Origin: DATMNI01 sp963817515
GTDB taxonomy: Bacteria; Acidobacteriota; Terriglobia; Bryobacterales; Bryobacteraceae
DNA: 64,000 bases
Direction of reading: 5' to 3'
NCBI GenBank assembly: GCA_963817515.1
Contig: CAWFPJ010000031.1
Span: 744,001 to 808,000 of the forward strand
Every line of letters begins with the position of its first letter. The stretch's first letter is position 1. The notes under the pieces are model-generated. The model did not search any database and had not been told where the DNA came from. It saw only the letters and a list, made by a program, of their open reading frames with translations. Below, one piece after another: positions 43,317-52,795 of this stretch. The translations under genes and the position numbers were made by a program.

Positions 43317-44157
43317 TCAGTGGGTCATCGCGTACGTCACATAATTCACGCCGATGCGAATTCCGAGCGCGGCATACTTTTCGGGATAGTAAGGAGCATC
43401 GGCCCATTCCCAGGAATCGCCCACGTCGGATTGAAAGGTGATCGCCACCATCAAGCGGCCGTGGTCGTCGAAGATTCCGCGCCAGTAATCCGTGCAGCCG
43501 TCGCACTTCCAGCTTCGTCCTCTCTGCACGGAACCCTCGCTGGCGACCTGGTAGCGATCATCCAGGTCGTATACGGTGTGAAAAATGGGATCGTTATTCT
43601 GGAGTTCCACCACCTGCCGGTCGGGGAAGACCTTTTTCATGCTGTTCATGAAAACGTCCCATTCGGAGGAGCCCCAGAAATCGTCGGCCATGAAAAAGCC
43701 GCCGCGCAGCAGGTATTCGCGGAGCGATTTGGCCTGTGAATCGGTCAACTGCCAGTGGCCGGTCTGGACGGCATAGAGCCACGGCCAGTCGTATTCCGCG
43801 CCCTCGTCCAGGTTCACGGGCTGTTCCACGGACCGCACGTGAATTCGCGTCAAGCGCCGCATCGCCTGCACAAAGTGCCGGTCGGCGCGCGGATAATCCT
43901 GAGTCCAAATCGTGTTGCCTTCGGCCCACTGCGCCGCCGCCGCGAAAACCATAGCCGCGCCCGTACCGGCCGCCGGGAGCGGGAGGATACATGAGCCGCG
44001 CGAAAGCCCACTCCGTTTTCTCCTGAAAATCCGCCGGCAATGGAATGTCGCCCAGGCGGTACTCCACACCCGGAAATTCCCGGAACGGCAGTTGGAAAGC
44101 GTAGAGCGTGAAGAGAGCAATGCCCGCTGCCAGTCCGAAGATTTTGCGGAAGGTCAT
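43317..44157 (-). CDS. DUF4159 protein with N-terminal membrane anchor (frame break)
   Basis: About 279 residues from the ATG at 44157 across one break at ~43930, in a GGCGGCGGCG run (one extra base). The start (MTFRKIFGLAAGIALFTLYA) is a signal anchor. After the break the DUF4159 domain follows (EGNTIWTQDYPRADRHFVQA, YPWLYAVQTGHWQLTDSQA-like, LREYLLRGGFFMADDFWGSS, GRLMVAITFQSDVGDSWEWA, LGIRIGVNYVTYAMTH). DUF4159 has a class I glutamine-amidotransferase-like fold of unknown role, often near MoxR-vWA operons. Here it lies next to a Ser/Thr kinase instead. Confidence 0.82.
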
Positions 44158-44186
44158 CTCGACCGCGCCTACTTTTGAGCGTATCA

Positions 44187-45155
44187 CTAGGCGTGACGCG
44201 CAAGATACAGCATCAGACCGAATATGACCACCGGGATCATGGCCAGCATGGCGTAGAAGGCGATGGTTCTGGGCAGGGATGTGCGGCGGCGCTTCCAATC
44301 CCGTAACTCGGGACGCTCGGCAACTCCGACCTGGTCCAGATGTTCCAGATCCCAGGCAAACTCTTTGGCGGTGGCATAGCGGCTCTTGGGATCGCGTTCG
44401 AGCGCGCGATAAATAACCTCCTGCAGCTCCGGTGTGATCGAGGGATCCACTTCGCGCGGCGGCACCGGATTGTTCAGCAGGCGGTCATTCATGATGGCAA
44501 ATGCATTGGGTCCGGAAAACGGCGTCTTCCCGGTCAGCATTTCATACAGCATCACGCCCAGTGCGTAGATGTCGCTGCGGGCATCGCCGCGCTTTCCCTT
44601 TACCTGCTCGGGGGAAATGTATTCGGGCGTTCCCATGACCTGCGACAGCTTGGCAAAGGTGAGACGCCGGCTGCCGGCCTGGGATGCGATTCCGAAGTCG
44701 ATGAGCTTGATGTTGTCGTGCTCGTCGACCATGATGTTCTCGGGTTTCAAATCGCGGTGAACCACGCCGTGAGTGTGGATGTAGTGCAGGGCGTCGCAGA
44801 TCCGGGTGGTAATTCGAATCGCCCGTTCCATGGGGAGTTTGCCCTGCTCGGTGAGAATCTCGCGGAGCAGGCGGCCATTGACCCACTCCATAACCATGTA
44901 CACCTGGCTGCGGTCCTCATCCGCGAACACCTTCATGATGCCCGGATGGTCGAGGTTCTTGCCGATGGCTTCCTCGCGCTGGAACCGGTCGAAGAGAACC
45001 GGATCGGCTTCCATCTCGGGGTGGGGCACTTTGATGGCGACTTCGCGCCCGTTGCGCAGGTCCACGCCGCGGAAGATGGAGGCCATGCCGCTGCGGGCGA
45101 CCACACTGTCAATGCGGTAGTGATCGAGTTGGTCGCCGGGATGTACTGGATTCAT
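44187..45155 (-). CDS. Eukaryotic-type Ser/Thr protein kinase with C-terminal membrane anchor
   Basis: 322 residues. Kinase domain ~10-270: ARSGMASIFRGVDLRNGREV (Gly loop), VAIKVP (Lys), HRDLKPEN (catalytic loop, ~residue 133), LIDFGIA (DFG), GTPEYISPEQ (activation-loop end), SDIYALGVMLYEMLTG. One membrane segment closes the protein (TIAFYAMLAMIPVVIFGLML) with almost no extracellular part, so it has no PASTA sensor. The first loop Gly of the GxGxxG is partly replaced (ARSGMAS). It lies 3 bases after the PP2C gene, giving a kinase-phosphatase pair. Confidence 0.92.
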   Translation of the reverse strand: MNPVHPGDQLDHYRIDSVVARSGMASIFRGVDLRNGREVAIKVPHPEMEADPVLFDRFQREEAIGKNLDHPGIMKVFADEDRSQVYMVMEWVNGRLLREILTEQGKLPMERAIRITTRICDALHYIHTHGVVHRDLKPENIMVDEHDNIKLIDFGIASQAGSRRLTFAKLSQVMGTPEYISPEQVKGKRGDARSDIYALGVMLYEMLTGKTPFSGPNAFAIMNDRLLNNPVPPREVDPSITPELQEVIYRALERDPKSRYATAKEFAWDLEHLDQVGVAERPELRDWKRRRTSLPRTIAFYAMLAMIPVVIFGLMLYLARHA

Positions 45156-45158
45156 GTA

Positions 45159-45974
45159 TTACGCAAGCTTGTAGGGCCGTCCCCGATACATACCCACGCG
45201 CTCAACGCTTCGAATCTTGATTAACTGTACGCTGACATTATCGCTGCCATCCTTCTGGTTTGCAATGTCTACCAGGCTGCGTACGGCGTCTTCCAGATTG
45301 CCGTGCGCGGCCACGATGTCCACCATCTCAAGCGCGGTAACGGCGCCATGCAGGCCGTCGGAACATAGCAGGAGAAGGTCGCCGGGGAGCACCTGCTGGT
45401 CGCGGGTATCCACGTTGACGAACATTCCGCTACCCAGCGAGCGGCTCAAGAGATGGCGCGCTTCGGACTCGGCAGCCTCCCGCGCGGAGAGCAGGCCAAG
45501 GCGCATCTGTTCGCTGGTCACGGTGTGATCGCGGGTGAGCGCTTCGGCATGGCGATGGCGGATCAGGTAACAGCGGGAATCGCCGACGTGACACACCACC
45601 ACGCGGTCAAACCGGAACGCGCACGTGACTACGGTGGTTGCCATTGAAGATCCGCCCGGGCCGCTGGCCATTGCGGTTTCGAAGACTTTGGTGTTGGCGG
45701 CCTTCACCAGGCGCGGCAGAAGATTGGAGTAAGCCTCCAGGTCAGAGGAACGGCGGAAGCCGGCCACCAGACTTTCGATTGCAGTACGGGAAGCCACTTC
45801 GCCCTTATCCTGGCCGCCCACTCCGTCGGCTAACGCGAAAAGCCAGCCGTGAGTTTGGGCCTGGGAGCCTTGAGCCTGGGCCGGCAAGACCGGAGCTACG
45901 TATCCGAGGTAATCCTCATTATGGCCGCGTACGCGTCCGGGGTCGGACGCCTGAGCAAACTCGAGCTCCAGCAT
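45159..45974 (-). CDS. PP2C-type Ser/Thr protein phosphatase
   Basis: 271 residues. PP2C motifs in order: DPGRVRGHNEDYLGY (metal Asp), FALADGVGGQDKGEVASRTA, RVVVCHVGDSRCYLIRH, ALTRDHTVTSEQMRLG, LLLLCSDGLHGAV, and the closing KDGSDNVSVQLI. All metal-binding Asp positions appear present. It is soluble and probably reverses the action of the kinase 3 bases downstream. It lies 8 bases after the permease gene in the same direction. Confidence 0.93.
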   Translation of the reverse strand: MLELEFAQASDPGRVRGHNEDYLGYVAPVLPAQAQGSQAQTHGWLFALADGVGGQDKGEVASRTAIESLVAGFRRSSDLEAYSNLLPRLVKAANTKVFETAMASGPGGSSMATTVVTCAFRFDRVVVCHVGDSRCYLIRHRHAEALTRDHTVTSEQMRLGLLSAREAAESEARHLLSRSLGSGMFVNVDTRDQQVLPGDLLLLCSDGLHGAVTALEMVDIVAAHGNLEDAVRSLVDIANQKDGSDNVSVQLIKIRSVERVGMYRGRPYKLA

Positions 45975-45982
45975 ATCCGGTC

Positions 45983-47793
45983 TTATGCCGGTGCGGAGCG
46001 GGCGCGATTTTCCACCAGCGTGGTGCGCCCCGCCATCTTACTGGAACGGACGAAATAGATGCCTCCATAGATTGCCCAGACCAGCGCAATCCCAAGCGCG
46101 AGCAGCGGCTCCTTAACCGTGCCAAACCCCATGAAAGGCCCAATCAGGTAGAACATCATGCACGCCAGGTTGGCCACCAGCCCAAACGCCGGAATCAGCA
46201 AATGGCGAACCAGGCTGAACTTGGGGTGGTTGTGGTAAGCCACCATGCAAATGATACAACTCAGCCCATAGAGCAGGAAGGTACCGAAATTCGACGCCAG
46301 CGTAACGGTGAGCAGGGAGTTGGGCAGAGCCGCCATGCTGTCGTGAGTGGTGTATCCGAAGCTCGACCAGAAGCCCTGAGGCAGGGCTTTGATATCGGAG
46401 TCCTTGGGCGCGCCGGCGTCGCCGAATGCCATTGTCACCGCAAGGCAGCCGATCACCGCTGAAATGACTGCCAGCGTCCAGATGGCGCGATGCGGAGTGA
46501 GTGTCTTATGGTGCAGCCTGCCGAAATCCCCCGATAGTTCGTCGTCCTTCCCCATGGCGTAGGTCACGCGAGCACCGGTATTCATACAAGAGAGCGTGGT
46601 GCCGATGAGCGCCAGGAACACCGTGAAGGCTTCAAACAACATGAACGTGCGCCCACCGCCGGGGCCGAAAATGGAATTGCCCACCACGATCATCATGTCG
46701 CCGATGGGCGCCGCCGAGCCCGCGGCGTTTTGCATGGTGTATCCGCTGTTCAGAAAGTAGTTGGCCGCAAAATACTCGAACAGGTAACAGAACAGGCCCT
46801 GCACCAGCAGGGAAACGATCACCGCGATGGGCACGTCGCGCCTGGCATTCCTGGCCTCGCCGCCCATGGCTGTCACTGATTCAAATCCCACCAGAATCAG
46901 AATCGCGACAGTGGCTTGAATAAAGGCCCAGCTCAAGTTATGAACGCCAACCACGGAGGCGCCGCTGGGGTGGGTGAGGAAATTCCCCTTTTCATCCTTT
47001 TCGGGATAGGCGACCCGGAAGGGAATCGGCTTTCCCGGCGGCATCCAGCTTGGGTTTGGGCACGCCAGCGGCATCGCGCACAATCACGTCCGTTGGCTTA
47101 CCATCCACCACCTTGCTCTCGGTGGCGAACTCGAAGTTGTAGGCATCGCCTGAGCCCGAATCGAACTGGTAGCCTACGCTGCCGGCCGGGTGGCTCGATC
47201 GATAGCCCAGAGCCATCACGGAGAACACTACAAGCGCCGAGATCTGGATCACGTTGATGGCGATGTTGACCGACGTCGAACCGTTGACACCGCGGCTGGC
47301 AATATAGGCGACGAAGAACGCGAACGCTACCGCGACCACCATCATGAACGCCGGACCCGGATTGGTTGCATTCATGAAGCTCGGCCACAGCGTACCCACC
47401 AGGTAACCGCAAAGAATTCCCATGACCCCCACCATCACACCGGGATAGATCCAGTAGTAGAGGTGCGACCCCCAACCCACAATAAACTTTGAGAGCCGGG
47501 CATAGCGCCAGACAGCCCGCATGATTCAGGAACGACTGTTCGGCGAAATAATAAGAACTGCCGGTTCCCGGATAGAGCTTGGCCATTTCCGCGTAACAAA
47601 CTGCCGTTGCGAGGCATAGCAGAAGAGCGACCACGATGCCCATCCACATGGAGGGCGCGGTGGCACCGGTGGTGGCCTGAATAAAGAAGGTGAGCCAGAG
47701 GAAAGCGCCCGGCGCGATCAGCGCCATCGCGTTCATAGTTAAACCCGTCAGGCCCAGTGTCGCCTGCATTTTGACTTCGGCGTTATCTGACAT
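45983..47793 (-). CDS. APC-family amino-acid permease (two frame breaks)
   Basis: About 602 residues across two breaks (~47520 and ~47035), each one extra base. The start (LGLTGLTMNAMALIAPGAFL) and YAEMAKLYPGTGSSYYFAEQ are typical of APC transporters. The second section has LSKFIVGWGSHLYYWIYPGV and VNIAINVIQISALVVFSVMA. The third has ILVGFESVTAMGGEARNARR, the conserved GFE motif in the unwound helix, and later membrane helices. A ~60-residue soluble loop around the second break is unusual. It imports an amino acid or amine with cations; the substrate is unknown. Confidence 0.83.
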
Positions 47794-48039
47794 TCGAATG
47801 GTCTCCTATGGAAATCAGTAACGTGATGTCTTTTTCAGCGACAGGGCCGAACTGGCATCGAGGGGCTCAAACGCTGGGCCTCCTCTTATTATTAGGATCT
47901 AATCTATCGTCACTGCGGCCCAAAAAGCTACTAGATAATTTCTATCGGCGGCATAGGATTTTTGGAGATGGCCGCAGCCGCTTCGGACCGGCTGATCGGT
48001 TATGCTCAACTAGTGCACGGATAACGCTCTAGCGCCATT
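47794..48039. other. Divergent intergenic region
   Basis: 246 bases between the permease and the small membrane gene upstream of amt. It is AT-richer around 47880-47960. It presumably carries both divergent promoters. No motif could be assigned. Confidence 0.5.
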
Positions 48040-48231
48040 ATGAGACTGGCTGGTTTTCTATTGCTGCTGGCGGGATGGGGAATCGTGTTGAGCGCCCTGG
48101 TGCTGCTCAAATCGCTTCCAGAGAGGAGCGCTTTCGCCATCGCCGGCGTCGGCGTGGAAGTGGTGGGTCTGGCGTTGGTAATCCGCTCCCATATTGTTAC
48201 GAGGGTTGTCACGAGAGGGGAGCGCTCATGA
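48040..48231 (+). CDS. Small two-helix membrane protein coupled to amt
   Basis: 63 residues with two hydrophobic segments (LAGFLLLLAGWGIVLSALVL and AIAGVGVEVVGLALVIRSHI) and a basic end. The stop overlaps the amt ATG (ATGA), so it is translationally coupled to the transporter. No family is recognised. A small partner or assembly factor for Amt would be a guess. Confidence 0.6.
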   Translation: MRLAGFLLLLAGWGIVLSALVLLKSLPERSAFAIAGVGVEVVGLALVIRSHIVTRVVTRGERS

Positions 48232-49586
48232 CGCCCGAGCCCCCAGCCGGGCTCTCCGAAGTGGGGATGGCTTTCTGCCTGGTGATGATCCTTCTGGTTC
48301 CACTGGCGGCATTGGGGCTTTGCCTGATGAACACGGGGCTGGGCCGGTCACGAAGCGCAGCCCACAGTATGCTGACCGCGCTGTGCATCACGGCCACGGC
48401 CGCCCTGGTGTACTTTTTTTGCGGCTTCTCATGGCAGGGAGCGGCCGGCCGCGCCGCCCACCTCTTCGTGGTTGCGGGTAAGCCCTGGAATTGGATCGCC
48501 GCCGAACCAATGTTCTTTCGCGGGCTGCCGCTGGACGGCTCCGGTTCTGGTTCCGGTTCTGGGGCTTCGCTGACGGCGTTGCTGCAGATGTTCAGCGTGG
48601 GCCTGGCGGCACTGATTCCGCTGGGCGCGGGTACCGACCGTTGGCGCCTGGCTCCGGCTTGCGCGTCCAGCGCGCTTCTGGCCGGGTTGAGTTATCCGCT
48701 CTTCGCGCACTGGGCCTGGGGCGGGGGCTGGCTGGCGCAATTAGGCCTGCATTACGGTTTGGGACGAGGATATCTCGATGCGGGTGGCGCGGGCTGTATC
48801 CAGGTAGCCGGCGGACTCGCTGCTCTATCGATCGCGTGGATCCTGGGCCCGCGGCGGGGCAAGTACGCGGCCGGCGGCATGGCGGCGGCAATTCCAGGGC
48901 ACCACACCGTCTTCGTGCTGCTCTCCTGTTTTCTGGCGCTAATGGGATGGTTCGGCTTGAACTCGAGCGGCGCCATGTTATTCGCAGGCGCCACGCCGGG
49001 AGCGGTGGTTCTAATAGCCGTCAATACCACGCTGTCGGCCGGCCTGGCGACCCTGGCCGCCGCGTTGATTACGCGGGTGCGCTTCGGCCGTCCCGACGCT
49101 TCGTTGTGCGCCAACGGCTGGGTGGGCGGTCTGGTGGCCAGCAGCGCGGGCTGTCTTTTTATGCCGCCCGCGGTGGCCGCGCTGACGGGTTTAGTGGCGG
49201 GCGCACTGGTGACGTTATCGGTGGAATGGATCGATTTGTACCTGGGGGTGGACGACCCGGGCGGCTCCATTTCCGTGCACGCGGTGGCGGGCGTTTGGGG
49301 CCTGCTGGCGCTGGGGATGTTTGGACGCATTCCGGCTGACCGGGTACTCAACGGAGTAGGCGGCGGCCCTGGCGATTCCGGTCAATGGCTGGCACAACTG
49401 GTGGGCGTGGCGACTCTGTTGGGCTGCATGCTGCCGCTCACGTATTCGCTGAACTGGCTGCTGAATCGCTTCCTTCCGCAGCGCGTGTCCGCCGAGGGTG
49501 AATGGCAGGGCATGGATTTGTCTGAACTGGGTACGGGGGCCTATCCGGAGTTCGTGATTCACGGGGAAGATTTCATCCAGAGGTAA
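48228..49586 (+). CDS. amt: Ammonium transporter family protein with altered twin-His site
   Basis: 452 residues, about ten to eleven membrane segments. Family motifs: LGLCLMNTGLGRSRSAAHSM near the start, WILGPRRGKY in the middle, MGWFGLNSSGA, and VDDPGGSISVHAVAGVWGLL at the second twin-His position. Aligned without gaps to E. coli AmtB (LDFAGGTVVHIN), the segment LDAGGAGCIQVAG puts Gln where AmtB has His168. The Asp before it and the second His are kept. Transport could therefore differ from AmtB. A Ser/Gly repeat (GSGSGSGSG) forms an odd loop at ~105. It precedes the glnA region. Confidence 0.85.
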   Translation: MTPEPPAGLSEVGMAFCLVMILLVPLAALGLCLMNTGLGRSRSAAHSMLTALCITATAALVYFFCGFSWQGAAGRAAHLFVVAGKPWNWIAAEPMFFRGLPLDGSGSGSGSGASLTALLQMFSVGLAALIPLGAGTDRWRLAPACASSALLAGLSYPLFAHWAWGGGWLAQLGLHYGLGRGYLDAGGAGCIQVAGGLAALSIAWILGPRRGKYAAGGMAAAIPGHHTVFVLLSCFLALMGWFGLNSSGAMLFAGATPGAVVLIAVNTTLSAGLATLAAALITRVRFGRPDASLCANGWVGGLVASSAGCLFMPPAVAALTGLVAGALVTLSVEWIDLYLGVDDPGGSISVHAVAGVWGLLALGMFGRIPADRVLNGVGGGPGDSGQWLAQLVGVATLLGCMLPLTYSLNWLLNRFLPQRVSAEGEWQGMDLSELGTGAYPEFVIHGEDFIQR

Positions 49587-49596
49587 TTTTTCGTTC

Positions 49597-49929
49597 ATGT
49601 CTACGCCAATCGCATTGTTGGTGTTACTTGCCGCAGCCCTGTTGGAGGCCGGGGGAGATGCCCTGATCCGCAAAGGTCTACATGGTCCGGTGTCCGCGCG
49701 CATCGGTTTTTTGCTGGCCGGAGCGCTGGTTCTATTCGCCTATGGATACACAGTTAACACGCCCAAGTGGGATTTCGGACAATTGCTGGGCCTGTATGTA
49801 GTGCTGGTTTTCGTGGTTGCTCAGGTCATCAACTGGCTGGTGTTCGGGCAGACGCCCGGCGCCGGAATACTGGCGGGCGGCGCGTGCATCGTAGTGGGCG
49901 GCCTGATTATCTTCGCCAGCAGAGCCTGA
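49597..49929 (+). CDS. Small four-helix membrane protein, SMR/DMT-like
   Basis: 110 residues with four hydrophobic segments, the size of a small multidrug resistance subunit. It starts TPIALLVLLAAALLEAGGDA with a Glu in the first helix, as in SMR proteins, and ends GGACIVVGGLIIFASRA, the SMR/DMT end pattern. The classic EmrE substrate motif is not clear. It lies 10 bases after amt and so is probably in its operon. The substrate is unknown. Confidence 0.65.
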   Translation: MSTPIALLVLLAAALLEAGGDALIRKGLHGPVSARIGFLLAGALVLFAYGYTVNTPKWDFGQLLGLYVVLVFVVAQVINWLVFGQTPGAGILAGGACIVVGGLIIFASRA

Positions 49930-50007
49930 CGGTCAACAGAATCCGGATTAAGCCGATCAGTTTTTTTGATTGGAAGTGCGGCGCGCTTTGTAATTAGAAT
50001 CGTCATT

Positions 50008-50039
50008 GGCCGGCAGCTTGTCCGCTTCGGATGCCGGCC
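50008..50039 (+). promoter_or_regulatory. Strong leader hairpin before the first glnA
   Basis: An 8-bp perfect stem (GGCCGGCA with TGCCGGCC) encloses an inner stem TCCG-CTT-CGGA. It ends 27 bases before the GTG start of glnA and has no T-run, so it is not a classic terminator. It may stabilise the leader or control translation. Confidence 0.55.
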
Positions 50040-50066
50040 CGCGCCGCACGCCGACAGGAGAGCTGA

Positions 50067-51476
50067 GTGAGCCCCAAAGAAGTCCTGGAATTTGCCACCA
50101 AGAATGACGCCAGACAGGTGGACCTGAGATTTACCGACATCCCGGGCCTGCAACATCATGTCACCTATCCCATCAATCAGCTTGACGAAGCCAGTTTTGA
50201 CGAAGGCTTCGGCATGGATGGGTCGAGCATCCGCGGTTGGGCGGCAATCCATGAGAGCGACATGCTGTTGATCCCCGATCCGAACACGGCATTCATCGAC
50301 CCCTTCGCGGAACTGTCCACACTGGTGATGTATGGCGACATCAAAGACCCGATCACCAAGCAGCGCTACGAGCGCGACCCGCGATGGGTTGCCCAGAAAG
50401 CCGAATTGTACCTGGAGAGCAGCGGCGTTGCCGATACTTCCTACTTCGGCGCCGAAGCCGAGTTCTTCATCTTCGACAACATCAGCTTCGACCAGAATCA
50501 GCATTCCGGTTTTCACTATATAGACGCCGAGGAAGGCCGCTGGAACTCGGGCCGCCGCGAAAACAATCTGGGCTACCGGCCGCGCTACAAGGAGGGCTAC
50601 TTCCCGGTGCCGCCCACGGACCACTATCAGGACCTGCGCAGCGAAATGGTGCAGACCATGATCCGGTGCGGCCTGGAGATCGAGTGCCATCATCATGAAG
50701 TGGCAACCGGCGGGCAGTGCGAAATCGATCAGCGCTTTAGCACGCTGGTAAAGTCGGCCGACAACATGATGCTCTACAAGTACGTTGTCAGAAACGTGGC
50801 CAACCAGTATGGCAAGACGGTGACGTTCATGCCCAAGCCGATCTTCGGCGACAACGGCAGCGGCATGCACTGCCACCAGAGCCTCTGGAAGGGCGGCCAG
50901 CCGCTCTTTGCGGGCGATGGCTACGCTGGACTAAGCCGGATGGCGCTGAATTACATCGGCGGCCTGCTGAAGCACGCGCGCGCGCTGGCGGCCATCATTG
51001 CGCCCACCACCAACAGCTACAAGCGGCTGGTGCCGGGCTACGAAGCGCCCGTCAACCTGGCGTATTCGCGGCGCAACCGTTCGGCGGCCTGCCGCATCCC
51101 CATGTACTCGGCCAGTCCCAAGACCAAGCGCGTGGAGTTCCGCCCGCCCGATCCCTCGGCCAACCCGTACCTGGCTTTCGCCGCCATGCTGATGGCCGGC
51201 CTGGATGGCGTGCTCAACCGGCTTGATCCCGGTGAACCGCTGGATAAAGACATTTACGATCTTTCCCCCGAAGAGATGAAGAGCGTTCCCTCCATGCCCG
51301 GTTCGCTCGACGAAGCTCTGACGTGTCTTGAAGACGACCACGACTTTCTGACTCGCGGCGACGTCTTCACGGAAGAAACCCTGGAGACGTTTGTGGGCTA
51401 CAAGCGCAAGAATGAGGCCGAGGCGATCCGGCTGCGCCCGCACCCCTACGAGTTCGCGCTGTACTACGACATCTGA
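50067..51476 (+). CDS. glnA: Glutamine synthetase type I, copy 1
   Basis: 469 residues from a GTG with ribosome site CAGGAGAG. GS signatures: GFGMDGSSIRGWAAIHESDM, GAEAEFFIFDNISFDQNQHS, the metal/ATP site PKPIFGDNGSGMHCHQSLWK and the glutamate-site RRNRSAACRIPMYSASP. Tyr397 in DKDIYDLSPEE is at the exact number of the E. coli adenylylation Tyr, so regulation by the GlnE encoded at 62342 is plausible. It makes glutamine from glutamate, ammonium and ATP as a dodecamer. A second, near-identical copy lies at 60390. Confidence 0.96.
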   Translation: MSPKEVLEFATKNDARQVDLRFTDIPGLQHHVTYPINQLDEASFDEGFGMDGSSIRGWAAIHESDMLLIPDPNTAFIDPFAELSTLVMYGDIKDPITKQRYERDPRWVAQKAELYLESSGVADTSYFGAEAEFFIFDNISFDQNQHSGFHYIDAEEGRWNSGRRENNLGYRPRYKEGYFPVPPTDHYQDLRSEMVQTMIRCGLEIECHHHEVATGGQCEIDQRFSTLVKSADNMMLYKYVVRNVANQYGKTVTFMPKPIFGDNGSGMHCHQSLWKGGQPLFAGDGYAGLSRMALNYIGGLLKHARALAAIIAPTTNSYKRLVPGYEAPVNLAYSRRNRSAACRIPMYSASPKTKRVEFRPPDPSANPYLAFAAMLMAGLDGVLNRLDPGEPLDKDIYDLSPEEMKSVPSMPGSLDEALTCLEDDHDFLTRGDVFTEETLETFVGYKRKNEAEAIRLRPHPYEFALYYDI

Positions 51477-51519
51477 GTCTGAACCAACCTGAATACCTGC
51501 GCGAGGTGCGGTGGACCGC

Positions 51520-52002
51520 CTACGCCACGCCTGCTTGTAAATTCGAGGGACTCTGCGGAAATGGCGTGGGCTCAAAGACCTCCGGCGACCTTTTCCGGTT
51601 GCGGATTCTCTGGCGCAATCCCAGGCGGTGCATGATGCGGCCTGCATGGTCAGGATCGTAGCGCACGCTGAACTGCGCGAAAATCGCCTCGGCGAAACGC
51701 GCAGTGGTCCAGCGGTCGGCATCCAAACCACCGGCCCGCGGCCCGGCCTGATAAATTTCGGCCACAGCTTTGAGCTGTTCCGAATTGAGACGGCTGGGAC
51801 GGCCGGGTGCACGCCGTTTGCGCAAAGACTCAACGCCTTTCCCGTTCAACGTGCGATGCCAACGGGACGCGGTGGTGCGGCTAACCCCGAATTTGCGGGC
51901 AACTTGGGACTGCGTGAGTCCCGTTTGCAGGTCCTGTGCGGCTAACAGGCGCCTGCTCTCCATTTCGTCGCGAGTCAGAATGCCTTGTTCGGCTGTATCC
52001 AT
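51520..52002 (-). CDS. Winged helix-turn-helix protein derived from an IS630-type transposase
   Basis: 160 residues from the ATG at 52002. The first domain (LTQSQVARKFGVSRTTASRW) and the following linker (RAPGRPSRLNSEQLKAVAEI), then WTTARFAEAIFAQFSVRYDP and HAGRIMHRLGL, are the two DNA-binding helix-turn-helix parts at the front of IS630/Tc1-mariner transposases. The catalytic DDE domain is absent, and the frame ends cleanly in a Pro/Gln-rich tail. No terminal inverted repeats or target duplication were seen. It is divergent from the ABC exporter genes, so it may be a domesticated regulator or simply a transposon fragment. Confidence 0.75.
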   Translation of the reverse strand: MDTAEQGILTRDEMESRRLLAAQDLQTGLTQSQVARKFGVSRTTASRWHRTLNGKGVESLRKRRAPGRPSRLNSEQLKAVAEIYQAGPRAGGLDADRWTTARFAEAIFAQFSVRYDPDHAGRIMHRLGLRQRIRNRKRSPEVFEPTPFPQSPSNLQAGVA

Positions 52003-52099
52003 ATTCCTGACGCGGTTTGTCGGGTTACCAGAGCGATTCCAGGATAACAGAAAACATTTCATATGCAAATTGGTTTTTGCAGAAAATGTAAAATGGCAG

Positions 52100-52795
52100 T
52101 TGGCGGAATCCCGGCTGGAACTGCGCGCAGTCTCCAAGACCTATCGCAACGGAGGGCAGCCCGTCGAGGTCTTGCATGACGTTTCCCTTACGGCTGCCGC
52201 CGGTACCGTGACCGCATTTCTGGGCCGCAGCGGGTGCGGCAAGACCACGCTGCTGAATCTGGCGGGAGCCATGGATTTCCCCTCCGCCGGCGAAGTTCTT
52301 ATCGATGGCCGCGCCACCGCGTCGCTCTCCGAACGCGAACTCACCGCGCTCCGCCGCAAGCGAATCGGCTTCGTGTTTCAATTTTTCCAACTGCTGCCCA
52401 CCCTGACGGTCCTCGAGAACGTGGAACTTCCGCTGCTGCTTGCGGGCGCGCGCAATTCGCTTGAAACCGCCCGCGACCGCCTGCGCTGGGTTGGGCTCGA
52501 AGACAAGGCCGCCTCCGTACCGTATCAACTCTCGGGCGGACAGATGCAGCGCGTCGCCATCGCGCGAGCTCTGGTGAATTCGCCCGACCTGCTGATCGCC
52601 GACGAGCCCACCGGCAACCTGGATACCACCAGCGGCGACCAGGTGCTGGCACTCATCCGCGAGGCCGCCAGCCGCTTTGGCGCGACTGTTCTGATGGCCA
52701 CTCACGCCGCCGAGGCCGCCGCCATCGCCGATACGCGCGTCATGCTGCGCGATGGCCGCATCCAGTCGATCGACCGGTCGATCGAGCACCGATGA
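52100..52795 (+). CDS. ABC transporter ATP-binding protein, MacB/LolD type
   Basis: 231 residues if the TTG at 52100 is the start. An ATG at 52094 is in another frame, and the open frame extends upstream without a better start. Walker A GRSGCGKTT, Q-loop FVFQFFQLLPTLTVLENVEL, signature LSGGQMQRVAIARAL, Walker B LLIADEPTGNLD and the H-loop MATHAAEAA are all present. The QFFQLLPTLTVLENV pattern is that of LolD/MacB/FtsE exporters that pair with FtsX-type permeases, and such a permease follows with four bases of overlap. Confidence 0.87.
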   Translation: MAESRLELRAVSKTYRNGGQPVEVLHDVSLTAAAGTVTAFLGRSGCGKTTLLNLAGAMDFPSAGEVLIDGRATASLSERELTALRRKRIGFVFQFFQLLPTLTVLENVELPLLLAGARNSLETARDRLRWVGLEDKAASVPYQLSGGQMQRVAIARALVNSPDLLIADEPTGNLDTTSGDQVLALIREAASRFGATVLMATHAAEAAAIADTRVMLRDGRIQSIDRSIEHR

